Part shown: piece after piece, positions 13,326 to 27,000 of the stretch | Layout of the letters: every line of letters starts with the position of its first letter | How positions within the stretch are numbered: the stretch's first letter is position 1 | NCBI GenBank assembly: GCA_000328365.1 | Contig: KB304715.1 | Location: forward strand, 5,447 to 69,446 | Direction: 5' to 3' | DNA: 64,000 bases | Origin: Capitella teleta | Taxonomy: Eukaryota; Annelida; Polychaeta; Capitellidae | The notes under the pieces: generated by a model | Databases searched by the model: none | What the model was told of the DNA's origin: nothing | The model's input: the letters and a program-made list of their open reading frames with translations, nothing else | Made by a program: the position numbers and the translations under genes

Positions 13326-13528
13326 ATGTTCCAACACTTTCGACTGCGTGCGTTTGCGAAATCAACGAAGGCAACAGGAGAAGCAAAACCGCGAAGAGTG
13401 ACGTGATGAAGCCGGCTGTGAACGCCACCCTGTCTCTGGTCAATATTATTGTGCTGGTGGATTTAGTGAGCAGAACATACATCAGAAGCCACAACGCAGA
13501 CTTGCAATTTCAACACACTGTTTCTTAG
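13326..13528 (+). CDS. candidate terminal exon, unknown protein
   Basis: After an acceptor-like CTCGTGTTGCAG, an open frame (incoming phase 1) reads DVPTLSTACVCEINEGNRRS and continues to a hydrophobic stretch (AVNATLSLVNIIVLVDLVS) before stopping at TAG 13526-13528. The codons look more gene-like than the surrounding DNA. One possible membrane segment and one N-glycosylation sequon (NAT) are visible. No family is recognised. It could be the 3' end of a gene whose earlier exons lie in or before the gap. Confidence 0.25.
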
Positions 13529-14419
13529 ATAGGCAGACACAACAATATTGTGAGCTGCTTGAAGATTTGAAACTGTTCAATGACTTAAATAGAGAGAATT
13601 GAGATATTTGTTGTCTGATGAATCATAATCTTATGTATTTCTTCGTTCATTGCATTTTTTAGGTCGTAAATTCCACCTTTCATGAAATTACTGTTTTGAT
13701 TAATTGAGGTTGATCAGCAATGTCCAGTTTCTGAGCAGTCACACGCTGAGAATATTTCGTATCATGGAATGACTCAGATCAGTGATTCAATCAAATTGTG
13801 TACGGCGGAAAATACTATTATCTCCACAATGATCTCACTAGTAACATTTAAATTAGTTAATGACTCCTCGATATCTGATGCTTTACACGTATTTAGGCAC
13901 ATGTCCACAACCACGAAACGCTCGAAAGTGACTACTGTTTAAAAACGATTCTAGCTTGAAGTTGACAGCACACTTAAACATGCATACAGACTTACTTGAC
14001 ATTGTTTGTTCCTTCTCCGCTGACTTCCTCCTCATCCTCCTCCTCCGACTCAGCTGTTCAACTTAAAATTCGAAAGGCAGAAAATGAATGCTGAGTCGTT
14101 TTAACAGGTACAAGTTCATTTTTTTTTCTTTTAATCAAAATTATTCAATCGTTCCTGCGTGATTACCCAGGGGTAGGATTCCGCCATAGGAATTCTCATA
14201 TGTTTAAACCCAGCAATATGTTTTATTTAATTGATTTTGTTCCCCACATGAATACGTTTTAATCATAGTTTATATTATAAGTTTCTTTCTATGCATGTGT
14301 ATGCGAAATAAATATTATATCAATACATTATATAGTAAAATCCCCAGCAAAAACCCGATCCCGTGGGTCGTGTTGGCGCAGTGACACGCTTCTGATGCTG
14401 AATCCGCAAAACGCTCCTT
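13529..14419. other. non-coding
   Basis: No supported gene. The last 80 bases (about 14355-14419) contain a TTGGCGCAGTG word that looks like a tRNA A-box, part of an older SINE into which family A copy 2 inserted. Confidence 0.5.
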
Positions 14420-14433
14420 TTCTCGGTGGCAAA
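14420..14433. repeat. left target-site duplication of SINE copy 2
   Basis: The 14-base word TTCTCGGTGGCAAA occurs here and again at 14745-14758, directly flanking the SINE body. This is a typical LINE-mediated insertion footprint, and its perfect identity suggests a fairly recent event. Confidence 0.85.
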
Positions 14434-14744
14434 CAGTGGGTTAAACCGCTGACTACAATCCTATGCCGACCGTGGGGGTCGAGGTCCCGGGTTCGAGACC
14501 CGATCAGGCCACGGGCGTTATAATTGTGAATTACAATTGTAATTCTTCGGTGACTCTGCAGTGCTGCCCAACTGCGTAACAAGGCCGGGCGCTGTGTACT
14601 ACTGTCTATGGTGGTATGCAGGATAAAGAACCCTTGGGATTTATCGATAAGAGTAGGGGGAAACCCCGGTCCCGGGCCTTCTGTTCTGGCGCCCGTATCA
14701 CCCGAACGGGTTGGGTGGAGCCGTAAAACCCCAATCACTCACAA
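14434..14744 (+). mobile_element. tRNA-derived SINE, family A, copy 2 (plus)
   Basis: Starts inside the A-box (CAGTGGGTTAAACC), so it lacks the first 20-odd bases seen in copy 3. B-box GGGTTCGAGACCC follows, then the conserved body (GTGACTCTGCAGTGCTGCCC, GGCGCCCGTATCACCC) and a short (CACT)n tail. Flanked by a perfect 14-base target duplication. It encodes no protein; ORFs in it are incidental. Confidence 0.9.
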
Positions 14745-14759
14745 TTCTCGGTGGCAAAA

Positions 14760-14835
14760 GCTTATAATATATAGAGAGGGCTCGCCTAGACACAGAGATG
14801 TCATAGGTTCGAGGTCAGCTCGGATCCAGCATGAA
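14760..14835 (+). mobile_element. second tRNA-like SINE head (family C), partial
   Basis: AGAGAGGGCTCGCCTAGACA followed by a B-box-like GGTTCGAGGTC (14806-14816) resembles the D-arm to T-arm part of a tRNA, as in other tRNA-derived SINEs. With the A-box-like word near 14370-14380 it suggests that family A copy 2 inserted into an older tRNA-derived repeat. Confidence 0.35.
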
Positions 14836-14973
14836 GAGAAGCATTTGAAAGCCCTGGTTGATATGTATTTATATAATCACAATCTAAATTACAAAGGATT
14901 CAACAAAATAATGATGATATTCCCCACTCTTGCTTGATGTGCTATCTGTGACAATAATGTCAGATTGTGGTTC

Positions 14974-15066
14974 CAGGTACCATACATAACCATACATAAC
15001 CATACATAACCATACCATAACCATACATAACCATATACATAAACATACCAGGTACCATACATAACA
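14974..15066. repeat. CATACATAAC tandem array
   Basis: Imperfect tandem copies of CCATACATAA bounded on both sides by GGTACCATACATAAC. Confidence 0.8.
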
Positions 15067-18000
15067 ATTTCAAAGGTGTTGCTCGTTTACGTGTGTCAAG
15101 TTTTGGAATATTTTGCACAGGACAAAAGCCAATAACTCTTTTGGCATACAAAAATAATCACTTTGATAAAATATCAACATCACACTCATTGACATTGCAA
15201 TATGAGAATTTAACTCAGCCACAGTATAATGGTGAAGTCTCTACTCAATGACCTTACACTTAAACGATATATATATATAAAAAAAGACGATCACAGCATT
15301 GGGTCTGAATAATAATATACCGCCCACGGGTTCCAGGATTAAATGTATTCGGTGCACGGTCGTTAAACACCTACGAACGGGTTTATTTACTTAATTATGA
15401 CTCACTAAGCTGATATCTAATGGTTTCTACAAACGTGCTTTTGACGAGGAAAAATAAGTATTATATATGTAAAACAGACTTGGCAGGTAACATTTATTTC
15501 GTTTACAAATCGTGCACCCTTTGAGGTCTGTATTATTTTTTCAAAGTGCGACGGCGGGTTGATATTTTTGTGCTGGTGACGTAGACTTTATCCCGTGATG
15601 TGATCTTATGTAATGAAAAATGCATGATCGATGTATTACACACTTATAATTCCCTTATCAGACCGACAACCCGGGTGATAATATACAGGCACGTATGCTG
15701 TTATTATCAACCAATATCAACACGTTCTGTCATGCTGGTATTTTCCAATATCTGAACAGTATTTCATAGTTACAAAGCTATTTATATACATAATAGTCGA
15801 AGGATTGTTCTCCATGAAATGTTGGTAAGTCTGCAAGATGGAGAAATCAAGACTGCGATCATTGATTACATAATAGACAATTAGTGAAACAACGAAGCCT
15901 CCAAATGGCGAGTTCTCCGGGCGGATAATGGTTGGATTCATTTACGCATAAAAAGAAAGAGCCGCTAGTTACCATGACAACAATATGTCCATAAATTGAT
16001 TTTTTTTGTTTGTTGAGGATTTGGTGTGATTTCAAAGGCAAACTACGGCACCAGAAATTATGGAGAAAATATAACAAAATCGGTATCTCTACGTGAGGAT
16101 TGCAATAAACTTTATCACTCTATATAAATTAGTCCTGCAGATTGAGATCTACAACTGTCTGCTTGAGAAAGTAAAAACAATAAAAAGAAGTGAAATTGGG
16201 CCAAGTTGTGAGCTACCTCTTTGAATTTTTTGTTCTGGTGTGGATTTATGGGTACAGAATGTACTAAGTTTGAAGCCCTAACCTTGTAAATTTGAGCTGA
16301 CTTAAGCAGGTTAATTGATACCAAAGGTGCTCAACCGGTGGAAATTAAATTAGGCAAAACATGAAATATATTATATTCAAGAAAAAAGGATTTTACAGAT
16401 TAATTTGAGTGTGCATTTACATGTGTCACTTAAGATAAGATATAACGTGCTTTATGGATCGATTGATTGAAATCTGAAGGAGGAGAGAACGAAAAGCCAC
16501 GAGAGAGCTAAGTTAAAGAAGATCGAACACAAAGGTGTGCCAAGAGCAATTTTTTTTTCTCATCAAAATAATGTGGATGATAAATAAAAAAAGACCTCTC
16601 TAAGTAATGTGAATACGCTGCAAGAGTCTACAAGACTTCAGTTTTAATTATGATATGCAAGTGAAAATAATAACGACAATCTGTTTATTATGGTTAATGA
16701 ACGCAAAGAATAAATTTGATTGGACAAGTTTTAAATGAGTGAAATGTGAAATTAATAGAATTTGGCTGGCAATCCGTGAAGGACGATGAAAGAGCTGTTT
16801 CGCTCTTTGCTGCAATTCCGAACTATTCTTGCTTTTACCGACTCGAGCGAGTATTTTGCATCCAAGTCTTACAACGATGACCTAGCAATTTCATGAAAAA
16901 AAAAAAAAAAAAAAAAAAAAAAATTCCCCCACGCAAATCTGAGAAATCTCAGCGTAGAAATAAAGTTCTGTGCATTGGGCCATTCACACCTTAGAGTATC
17001 TCGGTCTGGCGCTCGCTTGTTTGGCTATTTTGCCTTTTAATTACACCCCATAAACTGCGTGTATTTCACCCCAGGTAAACTGCAGAGCTTCAGAGGCACA
17101 TCATACGGTGATCAGTGGGCGTTTTGCTTCAGGGTCAAGATTACATATTTTAAGGGTAACTCGGGTTTACAGGCGCTTCTGTTATAACAGGCCTAAGATC
17201 AGACAGCGTGTATTTACGTACAGTTCAAAACTGCTGTGTTTATATTACGGTTTATATATAAGTTTATAGAATCAGTGCCTGTGAAATGTGAATCACACAA
17301 ACATGGTGTCTGTTTTGGCAACAGAGACAAAAAATGTATATTTCTATTATAAAATGGTAATGACGCAGCTCCGTGTTTTTTTTTTTTTTTACAAAAACCC
17401 AAACCCAAACAGAATCCACCAAAGCATGACTGCGCCGTACTCATTTTCTACAGTATATACCGTATAATTATTATATAATCTCAGCGTGCAAGCATTACGT
17501 CACACCTATATTACGTACAGCACAAATAAACCTTATAAATGGCGATCGGAGACTTCCATTGTGAATATTTTTTAATGCGAAAGAGAGAAAAAAAAAAACA
17601 AAAAAAACAAACAAACCCAGAAACAACCCCTCCACCCAAAGGTAACATATAATATATAGAGAGAAAGATTCGATCAGCAAAACTAGGTTTCAGCGCGTGC
17701 AACAGAAGAGAATGAGTTTTTGTATCCACTTGCCACGACTAACAAAAAAATTACTAAGATATAAGGATATTGAGATAACATTAATTTATTCATCAATCGT
17801 CACAGGTTAATTTTGACAGGTTTCCTGATAAGCTACGTTGAATATTCAACACAGGTTCAGCGATATCTCTGCTGGGAATTTCGGAATATCTGTGCATTAA
17901 AATACCTATACAAATAAGCGGCACAATTAAATATTAATTAATTAAATATTACGATTACAATATCCATCCATGCAATATACATCGATCTAAAAAAATTAAA

Positions 18001-21000
18001 GACAAAAGCGATTTGCGTCATAGGAACAACATCATCGAATTATTCATTATTTCTTAGTTTGACGCTCAGCATATTTACATATATATCTACTATTGTCACT
18101 CAATTTGAACCAAAAATAGCACCTGAATGCACATTGAATAGAGGCGCTTACACACACGACACAGAAACCGTGACCTTTACGCAATGCTTGCATAATCGAT
18201 TAAAGTTGTATAACAACAATTGTTAGAAGATCCCATCTGGTGAAACCTGTTACGTAATTTCATATCAATGAATCTGTTATTGCCCACCGAGAGACTCGAA
18301 GGAAGAAGAAGAAGAAGAAAAAGATGCTGCTTTGGACGAGCTGTTTCTTAATTATTAAGGTATGGATTAAGCGGCTCTAATTGGCATGCATTGATTATTA
18401 TTGCTCAATTACGTAACCTGCTTCTGAAATTTCAACTACTCAATCAGCTCGCACAATCAGCTTCATACTAAAAGAGTTGAAGTATATTTTTTATTTTAAT
18501 TGATTTTCGAGATCAAAATGAACAAATATGTCTGCTATATTTCCGTGCCATGCATTGGCAACAAATCGACCGACAAAAACTTGAAGAAGAAGCGCATGCA
18601 GCTACCGGCTTCATGCAACAACAGGTGTATCGCATATGGCATGAGGCAGGTGGCCAGAATGCACTGAGGCCAAACCAAACGATTTCAGTGTTTACAACGT
18701 GTGTTTGTCCAATTTCATATATATAATGCGCCGCTAATAAATACCAAAAATACTACAGAGGTTTAAACAATGGTTGTAAATTACTCAAATACAGTATATA
18801 TAGTCGTTAATCCAGAATAAAGACATAATTGCAAGGTTGTGAAACACAAGTTCTGTTTGTGCTGGCCTTAAAAAGACTTGACATATCGGTTGGTCATCTT
18901 GATTATTTTGTGGATGCCATGAATTGTAGTGCCCAAGGAATTCTCAAACAGAACAAGGTGAGTTGTTTTCTTGCTGACCATGCAAGAACCGTGCAAAAGG
19001 TTCACACGTAATTATCACATTTCCTTTGGAATCTTACATCATCGATATTGGATCATCATTGATTTAGAGTTGTCTGGCAGTTGTCTCATTTGTTGTTTTG
19101 GCAATGATATCAGCCAGTGGTTAAGCGGATTTTAGAACCACGTTAATGTTGGCGTTCAGCTGTCATAAAATCATCATTATACTAGGCTATAAGCGTGAGA
19201 TGACAACCTCTTTCGTGACGCAGGTAGGTCTACATCACTGATTGGATTTACCTAATACAGGTAGGTTCGTTGGCTTGTCAATCACTCATAATTCAGTGCA
19301 TATTATATTTGGCATACAATGAACAGCATATTTAGTTATAGTGTGAACTACTTGTGTGATAACATGAGTTATAATTAATTGTCGACTCTGGTAATAATTA
19401 GAAACATAAATATATGGCGTTTACTCGTGCCCTGTGGACATACACATAATATTCTATGCATACTTTTGTATAGCCAGGTAATATATTTCTACGCTATACT
19501 AGCTTCACTGTGACATGTGCTGAGAGCCGAATTTCTGCTCTCTCTACCAAACAATCCATTGCTACCTTATTCTGAGCAAGACAACCGTGCAATTATAAAT
19601 TAAACATTAAATTTAGACCAGACGTCTTAAAGTTACCTTAGCTCTCGCATTCATAGATACTTAACCTTTTTCTGTGGATGATAAGCATTTGTATAAGTAC
19701 ACGTATATATTACGGTGTTTTCATCAGCTAATGTTAGAACCACTCTTGCCCCTTTGGCGATATCTCATGGTCGTATGCGCGGAGACACTGGAGGCCGTGT
19801 AGCATTTGGGTGAGTTATTGTCATCTGCTGTTGTTGTGTGTGTTTTTAATTTGTTTGTTACTAATTATAATACTCAAATTAAATGCAATGCGAATCAATT
19901 TCGGTGGGGTAGGATATCAATCGAAGGGCCATGGGTTCTTGGGTAGAATGTCGTTTAATAGTCCTGACCTTTTCTTCGTCAAAAAATTTAAGAAAATCAA
20001 AACCGAAACATGCAAATACGGAGAGGCACGAATTATTTACAATTTGATACTCCCCAAAAGGTAAAGGTATATACAGGGTTGACATTATTTTAATAGGGAA
20101 TATTTTTTTTTTACCTGGGGCACTTCTATGTTCAAAGGGTTGTATCTCCATCATGGATAGTGAGATTTTAATGCCCCCAAAAAGAAGAAAATATCTGGGA
20201 AGCTATGTCTATTATCTCTTATCGATGAGATGCCCTGGGGATATCAGACTCCGTGCAACTCTTTTGGTGGTCAGATACCCTCTATTAAACATGCCAAAAA
20301 TATGAGTAATGCAATTCTGAATAAAACTGTTACATTCAATTTGTTTTTAGCTTGGTCAGTGGGTGGGATGTGATTCAACGTAATGCACTATGATTCCCAA
20401 TTTAGGGTATTATTACAATTTTGATAATATATCCTGATATAATTAAAACATAGACACTATGTTTGGCAAAAATGCAGAGAAATGGTTTTAGTGTCATTTA
20501 AAGCAAATCCCACACAAATTCATTCTCAGTTCTCAAATAAGGAAATGGTTGTTGATTGAAATAATAGATTCCACAGTTGAAAAAATATTCCATATTAAAT
20601 GTCAAGTCTTAAGGTGTAGACGGATATGGGTCTTTCAAGCTTAGTAATTGCGCAGATTCAACCCTCTAGTTCTCTGTACGTACTTCTATTACCCCCTCCC
20701 CCCACCCCTAGGAAATCTTTTGCGCTTCGCTTAGTTCCTGAGCGAGGAATGGAAAAATAACTGCCATGAACTGTCCGCGCCAGAAGGCTGTGAAAGCAAT
20801 TGCCTCAAGTTATTGCATAGACTGCCATAAAGCATGTATGCCAATGTACTACCAGCATACAGGCTGCAGTTAGAGACGTGAGACTAACACGTCGTTAAAT
20901 GTGAACGAATGAAAAATAAATTTCTCAATTGCACCATAGGTAATTATGATGATTGAAAAAAATAAAAATAAAAAATAAAATAAAATAAAAAATCATAGCA

Positions 21001-23265
21001 AATTCAACAATTTTGTAACTTAATTTTCTGTCGTTCATTGTTCAAGTCTTACACAACATCAGCATATCATCATGTGATATAAGATCAAATATAAGATACA
21101 GTAGCCTTTATGGCTACTGACGATTACTGTGCACAATCTCTTGAAATAAGTTACGATGATAATTATGTAATTATGTGGACACCAGCACATAAGTTGCATA
21201 TCTGACGCATACATGGTACGTGCATTAGAGATGACTTTCAGCTAACACTTTGGGTCACGTTGCAGACCAACACTCTAGCTGCAATTATCTCAAAACGATA
21301 AAGATAATCAAGGTATATTTAGTATTTACCTGAAGATCAACTTGACATTAACACTCAAGATATAATTATTTTGGTGTTTTCAAAAATTAAGCCGGTTTCT
21401 TTTCGGAATTCAGGATGTCAACTCCAGTTAGCTATCTTAATTAACTTTCAACTTTGGACCCGTTCTTCCTGATGTGTACGTTGAATTGGCACGGATTTTG
21501 TTCTCGTTTTGTTCTTCTCTTGATGAACTATATCAGAAGTGATTGCTGACTTGTTGAAATATTGAAATACTTTCCTAATATATAGGTTATAATTTATAAC
21601 AAGGATGAGCCGAATCGAGCAGGTAAACAGGACATAAGTTTACTATGATATCAGACGAAAGGTAATTACCCTAGCCTTAATTACCATATTCATATACATT
21701 TTGCATTTTGCTTTGTATCCGCAACTTGATTAATAGGTTTTCAAGTGTCTTTGTGGCAAAACCGACGTGACTGCAATCTTCAGATTGAAAGGTCGATTAA
21801 TAAGTAGACAACTTTTTAACACCTAAATATAACTATGCTGATATCAACTCTCCTGCCTCTGAGTCAGGCAAGCCCGTCGTGTATTGAATAATCGATGACC
21901 TTCATCCAGTATTATTAAAAAAAAAAAAAAAAAAAAATAAAAATAAAATCCGACAACAACCAAACAACACTAATTATGCAACGTACACACACGACGATTT
22001 AAAGCGAAATACTGTTAACAGCCTGTAACATTCGTCGAGATCAGAGCTCCTAAATTGCATTATTCATTAATTTTACCTGAGGGAGTACTATATCAGCAAG
22101 TCCTAGTCATCGAACAAACGTAACAGGAATGCCACCTTAACAGTCGTCCAACTAAGGGGCAATAATCCGGGTTTAAGCCAGCCCAGCTACACGTGAATAT
22201 TTAATTATGAGTCTCGCATTATACATTTTATGAATAGACTAAATATTGCACGAGAAAATGTTTTTTTCTTTTTTCTTTTGGGGTACCAAGTGTGTGTAAA
22301 TTAGTTACCATTAATATGCCCCCAAGTGTGAGACCATGCACAAGTTCGTGTACACATATAGGTCCTGATTGTCGGGTTGCTAGGTGTCTGTAGATTGCAA
22401 CTGGTCTTTTTTTTCCTTCTCTTAAATTTGCCATAAGTCCTTTATGGTGTTTTCTTGGTAAGTCGGTTTACGCACGTGCAAAGGTATGTCTTCGGCCTGT
22501 TTATATGCTTGGTGTTTTATTTTATTATTATTACTTTTTTTTTTGGTTATGGATAATTGGCTGTAAAGTGGTCGGGTTTTGTTTGAGTGTAAATTTGCTC
22601 TCCAAAAACCAAACTTCCTCCTTCGTTGAATTTAATTCCTTAGTGACATTAGTGTTGCCTGTATCAACAATGTCTGCCACACTGTGTATATATATCATAT
22701 GGTAGGTATATTGTAATGGTATCCCCTATTGCAGTCTGTGGAGACCCTGCATTGACCACGGTTCTCAATATTCTAGATTCTAGTATGCCTTGTCTACCCT
22801 TTGCCTGCATTAATTACTCTTCCAAGAAACGGAAGTTCGTCGCGCATGCATGGTTTTCAGCAGAAGTGCTTTCTTAGGGTGCCAGTGATCAGACCGCAGG
22901 TAACTGCTCTTATCGACGCATTGCCCACGAGTGCATGGCGCAGGTAAATTTATCGATTAGAAAGCAGCGAGTGAAAGAAAAAAACCCTGCTCATGAATTT
23001 CATACGAAATGCAAAGTGCACACGCGAGCACACAGATTGCGGGGCCTGATGTCAAATCGATACGGCCCTGTGATATGGATAATTATATTGATGTACTTCA
23101 CTCCAGGTGTTATCGTGTGTACAGTGTTCTAGATGCATCTCCTTTTTTGTTGTTGTCTCGATGACAATTATTTGCTATCCAAATGTTTCAGCTGAAGTCT
23201 GTGGTTTGAAGCCCTAATTAATTATTGATCAATGATAAGAATTTTTCTTTTGCTTCCTTGCAGGT
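15067..23265. other. long AT-rich non-coding stretch
   Basis: About 8 kb without a supported gene. Short ORFs are in overlapping frames and lack domains. Homopolymer A tracts occur near 16897-16921 and 21917-21938. No RNA gene was recognised. Confidence 0.55.
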
Positions 23266-23280
23266 GTTGTCCTTAGCAAC
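23266..23280. promoter_or_regulatory. RFX X-box-like site
   Basis: GTTGTCCTTAGCAAC is close to the X-box consensus GTNRCC-N(1-3)-RGYAAC, with one difference in the left half. It lies 350 bases upstream of the small coding exon at 23631. RFX factors bind such sites in ciliary and other genes. Chance occurrence is possible. Confidence 0.3.
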
Positions 23281-23630
23281 CTTGCTCTATTTGGACGCGC
23301 GGGAAGCCAGCAGACGACATTAGTAGGGTTTATCGATACAGCCGATTTGGTTTTAGCAGAGCTCTATAACACAACATCTGTGGATTGACCTGTGGATCAG
23401 TGAAATCCTTCGGACACTCAACACTTGGGACAAAACACTAAAGGCATTTCAAAGAAACAGACGACTTCTAGGGGTACTAACATTGTGTTTTCTGTTTATA
23501 CGCTGAGAAAAAACTCCAACTCGTGGCGAAATGCGTGACTGAATTTAAGTGGTGGCTTAAAAACTGTGCTGTGTTTTTGTTGTTGAAAGCGAAGTCACAC
23601 CCCAGTGCCTTCCCCTCATAACACCCCGAC

Positions 23631-24086
23631 ATGTCATTCTTCAAGAAATTCAGCTCGAAGAAGAGCAAGGCGAAGGAGCTATCCCCGACGGACGACAATA
23701 ACAAACCAAGGTCCGCATACAGCATGACGAACTCATCGGATAACGGGAGGCAAGACCAGAAATCGACTGTCGACGCCGATGACGAAATCGATCTACCGTC
23801 GTCTTTCGGTGGAGGCAGAAAAACCAGAAATATGTCGATATCTCGTTCAGGTCGCCATAAATATCGGAATAAGCAGCGGAGCAGTGTGTTGAAAGATGAA
23901 GTCTACTCGACGACGCCAAATTCGACATCGACAGTGCAAGCTACCAACAACTCTCCTAGTCAGTCATCATCATCATCCCAGGCCGCGAGAGGGAGCGTCG
24001 GTCGTTCAAACGGCTGTAGAGACACTGACACAAGTCGTATGTTGAGTAACGAGCACAACCGCGTGGCTCGACCAACCGCCGTTTGA
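23631..24086 (+). CDS. small basic Ser-rich protein, PRR15/PRR15L-like
   Basis: A single-exon protein of 151 residues. It starts MSFFKKFSSKKSKAKE, then has an acidic patch (DADDEIDLPSSF), a conserved-looking core (RNMSISRSGRHKYRNKQRSS, residues about 67-86), and a Ser/Asn/Thr-rich tail. The lysine-rich start plus an SRSGR-K-R-x-R core resembles PRR15/PRR15L proteins, as I remember them. That assignment is tentative. No membrane segment or signal peptide is seen, so a cytosolic or nuclear protein is likely. The ATG follows a long leader, and an acceptor-like CTTGCAG at 23263 suggests a 5' UTR intron. A polyadenylation-type AATAAA lies near 24785. Confidence 0.6.
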   Translation: MSFFKKFSSKKSKAKELSPTDDNNKPRSAYSMTNSSDNGRQDQKSTVDADDEIDLPSSFGGGRKTRNMSISRSGRHKYRNKQRSSVLKDEVYSTTPNSTSTVQATNNSPSQSSSSSQAARGSVGRSNGCRDTDTSRMLSNEHNRVARPTAV

Positions 24087-27000
24087 TTTCATACGTTCGT
24101 ACATCTTCGTCAAACTTCGGCTGCGCTCGGGATTTGCGTTTTTATAGCAAGGACGTGATCCAGTTTCTGTGATACTTTTTGTGAGTCAGATTTTCGTTGA
24201 AGTTGTCGCTGGATAATAATCTGTGCAGATTTTTCAAAAAATCGTTTTATATATGTTTGATTGCCATTCGTTTACTTTTTTTTTAAGTATTAAGCTGTCA
24301 CACTGCAATTGTGCTCGATCGTACGATTCTCAAATCCTAGCTTTGTTTTCATATCACAGGAATATCTTACGAAACAACTAGGACTGGACAGTTTCGCTTT
24401 CGCAGTCCCCGCTGAGAAAATATCGTACGAAAACAAACAAGAAGACCTGGTGTGACTGATTTACATGTACTTTTGTATTCTGCAATTTTCACAATTTTGT
24501 AATTTGTTTTTCGCTTCTTTCTGCATTTAGATTGTCACTTGTCGCTTCTAAAAACACATTTATGATTTCATTCTGATTGCTCTGTTCATAGCTATAATTT
24601 GTATTATTGTGTAAACCTCATCTTAAGTTTTTCCTGTTAGCAAAGTCCAATATATTATTATATAACAACAAAAAGCAACACCGCTCCTTTATTCATCGCA
24701 TTCTTTTTTTCTGAAAATACACTTGATAAAGCGTATCATTTCTTCGAGTTCTAGTACCCCTCGGGCACACTTGATAATTATAAAAATAAACTCTCCAGAC
24801 TTGTTATGTTCCAACTTGTAAAACATATTGCTATCAGAAAGGATTAGATTTGGTTAAATTAATAATCAATCATGATTAATTAATCTGAACTTTGATCGTC
24901 TTTTATGAAGGGTACTCTTAAGATTACAGAACAAGGTTATCTGAATAAAAAGATTCAGATGAAACTTTCATTTAAGATAATAACCATAATTGTAAACGTC
25001 CCCCAGCTTGCCAGTTTCTCTAGCACCAACTTTAATGTACCTTACAGTGCGGACGAATGAGCAGCGCTAGATTTCATCATATTTCATAGATCGTTATGGG
25101 GTATGCCCACGTAGACATGTCTGGTTCGAGCAACCAATCTTCTAAAAATAATCCTTTGTGTTTCTCTCACCATCCCACGTGTTAAAAAGGGCACAGGGCT
25201 TTTGCTTTTATTCTCTCTGAACGTATAACAAACAATCTTTTATCAAAGCTAAATTCATTTCTCCGGAACTGAACACACGCTTATGGGAAAATTATTGTGG
25301 CCTTTTATATAAGCCGGCTATGAAATAATCTGTGATCAATTCAAAATATGCAGTTATTAAGCTCCTATGATATCAGCTACGCATGTATTCGGGTCATGAT
25401 TTGCTTCTTAGGTGAATGTGTGTCCTTAAAATTAATTAAATCCACTCTCCAGTTCGCCAGTGCTCAGAACAATGCAGCGTTCATTTATGCTAAGTATGTA
25501 CATTATGTTAATCTGCTCATACTTATGCAAATTTATCCTAGATATAGTACAATAATTATGTATTAGTATTATTGATGATATTAGTATGATAACTTCCCAT
25601 TTAAAGCGCTGAATAGAAAGGTTCATCGTTGTTAGGAATTGCGTGAATATATCAAGAAGAGTACAGAGAATGAGTTGCGCAATACTTTTCTTTTATACAA
25701 AATGTATCGTTTGTATGCGTGCTTCTTGATCAACCTCCATATGTGATTACTATAAATAAAAATGATTTTAAGTATGTTCAATTGTTTTATTTACGAATTA
25801 CTTTGAATCGTTTTATTATCACCTGTAGGCCTATATATCATGCTCATCTTGTTGACAAATAATCTGTGAGTCCTTCCTGTTACTGATTTTTTTTTTTGCT
25901 CTTACGTAATCAATCAATTATGCAATATTTCTGCTCATTTAACACGATTTCCAAATTGTCGTTCGTGTAATATTTCTACAGCTGCCTGTTACATCCATTA
26001 ATTAATTATTTATTTAATTAAATGCACAAATTAATTAATCACTAGGCAGGTGACGTAATAACCAACTAGCACGAAAAGCACACCATCTGTTTGATTGTTT
26101 TGTTATTTTACGCCATGGAGTAATTGCTTAATTGTCTTAATACTTTTTATACTCTAATCACCTGACAATCTGCTGCGCATTGAATGCAATGGTTTACCTG
26201 TTAACAAAAATGGTTCAAATTTTAATCAAACTTGTTGGCAAATGTCACGATCTGTAAACCACGATCACTGCAGCACGACAGGAGCCCGCAGGGATGACTC
26301 ATCTTTGAATTTAGTTTGGTAGATTTCATAACGAGGTTAATATCGTGAAGAAAATAAAACTCTTGAATAACACAGCAATTATAAACCAATAATAGCCATC
26401 TTTCAGGTTCACATAATATAGAAGAAGATGAATGAAAGGTCGCCATGGGGTGTTCAAAATTACAAGGAACGTATTTATTTCTGAAGAGGTGATTATTCAC
26501 AAAGTGAACCCGAAGGGAGAGAGAGGAGGGGGGCGGGGGGGGGGGGCTTGCACCGCCAAGGAAATGCTAAGATCGTGATTTTATCCTAGGGGTGGGAAGT
26601 GAATCAGTGAATGCACGAATTTTTTCTCCCCTTTTCGCTCTCTTTTGTGGGTAAATTATAACTTTCCATTCTTTTGTCGAAATAGCTTTGTGCTGCATCA
26701 GCAAAGTTAAACATACATTTGGATGTTGAGCAATACTTTGTGCAAAATATAATCGTCAGACATTTCAGAACTGGTGGTTTTCCATCGATTATAATTATAG
26801 GCTCAATCTTATGCAATATTTTGCTGTCGTGCATAAATGTTTTGCAAATTATTGCTACATATTGTTCATAAAATTTGAAGTGGTACATGCGCAAGTGCAG
26901 CTGCACCGGATAATTATAAATTCTTATTAATTAAATGTTGGAGTTAATGACCGACAAAATAATGCAAAAAGTTTAAGCAACAAGTGAAGGAAACCCCCCC

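Noticed and set aside
22228-22434. Minus-strand frame MANLREGKKRPVAIYRHLAT with a GTAACT donor
   Set aside because: Short, no recognisable motif, no neighbouring exon.
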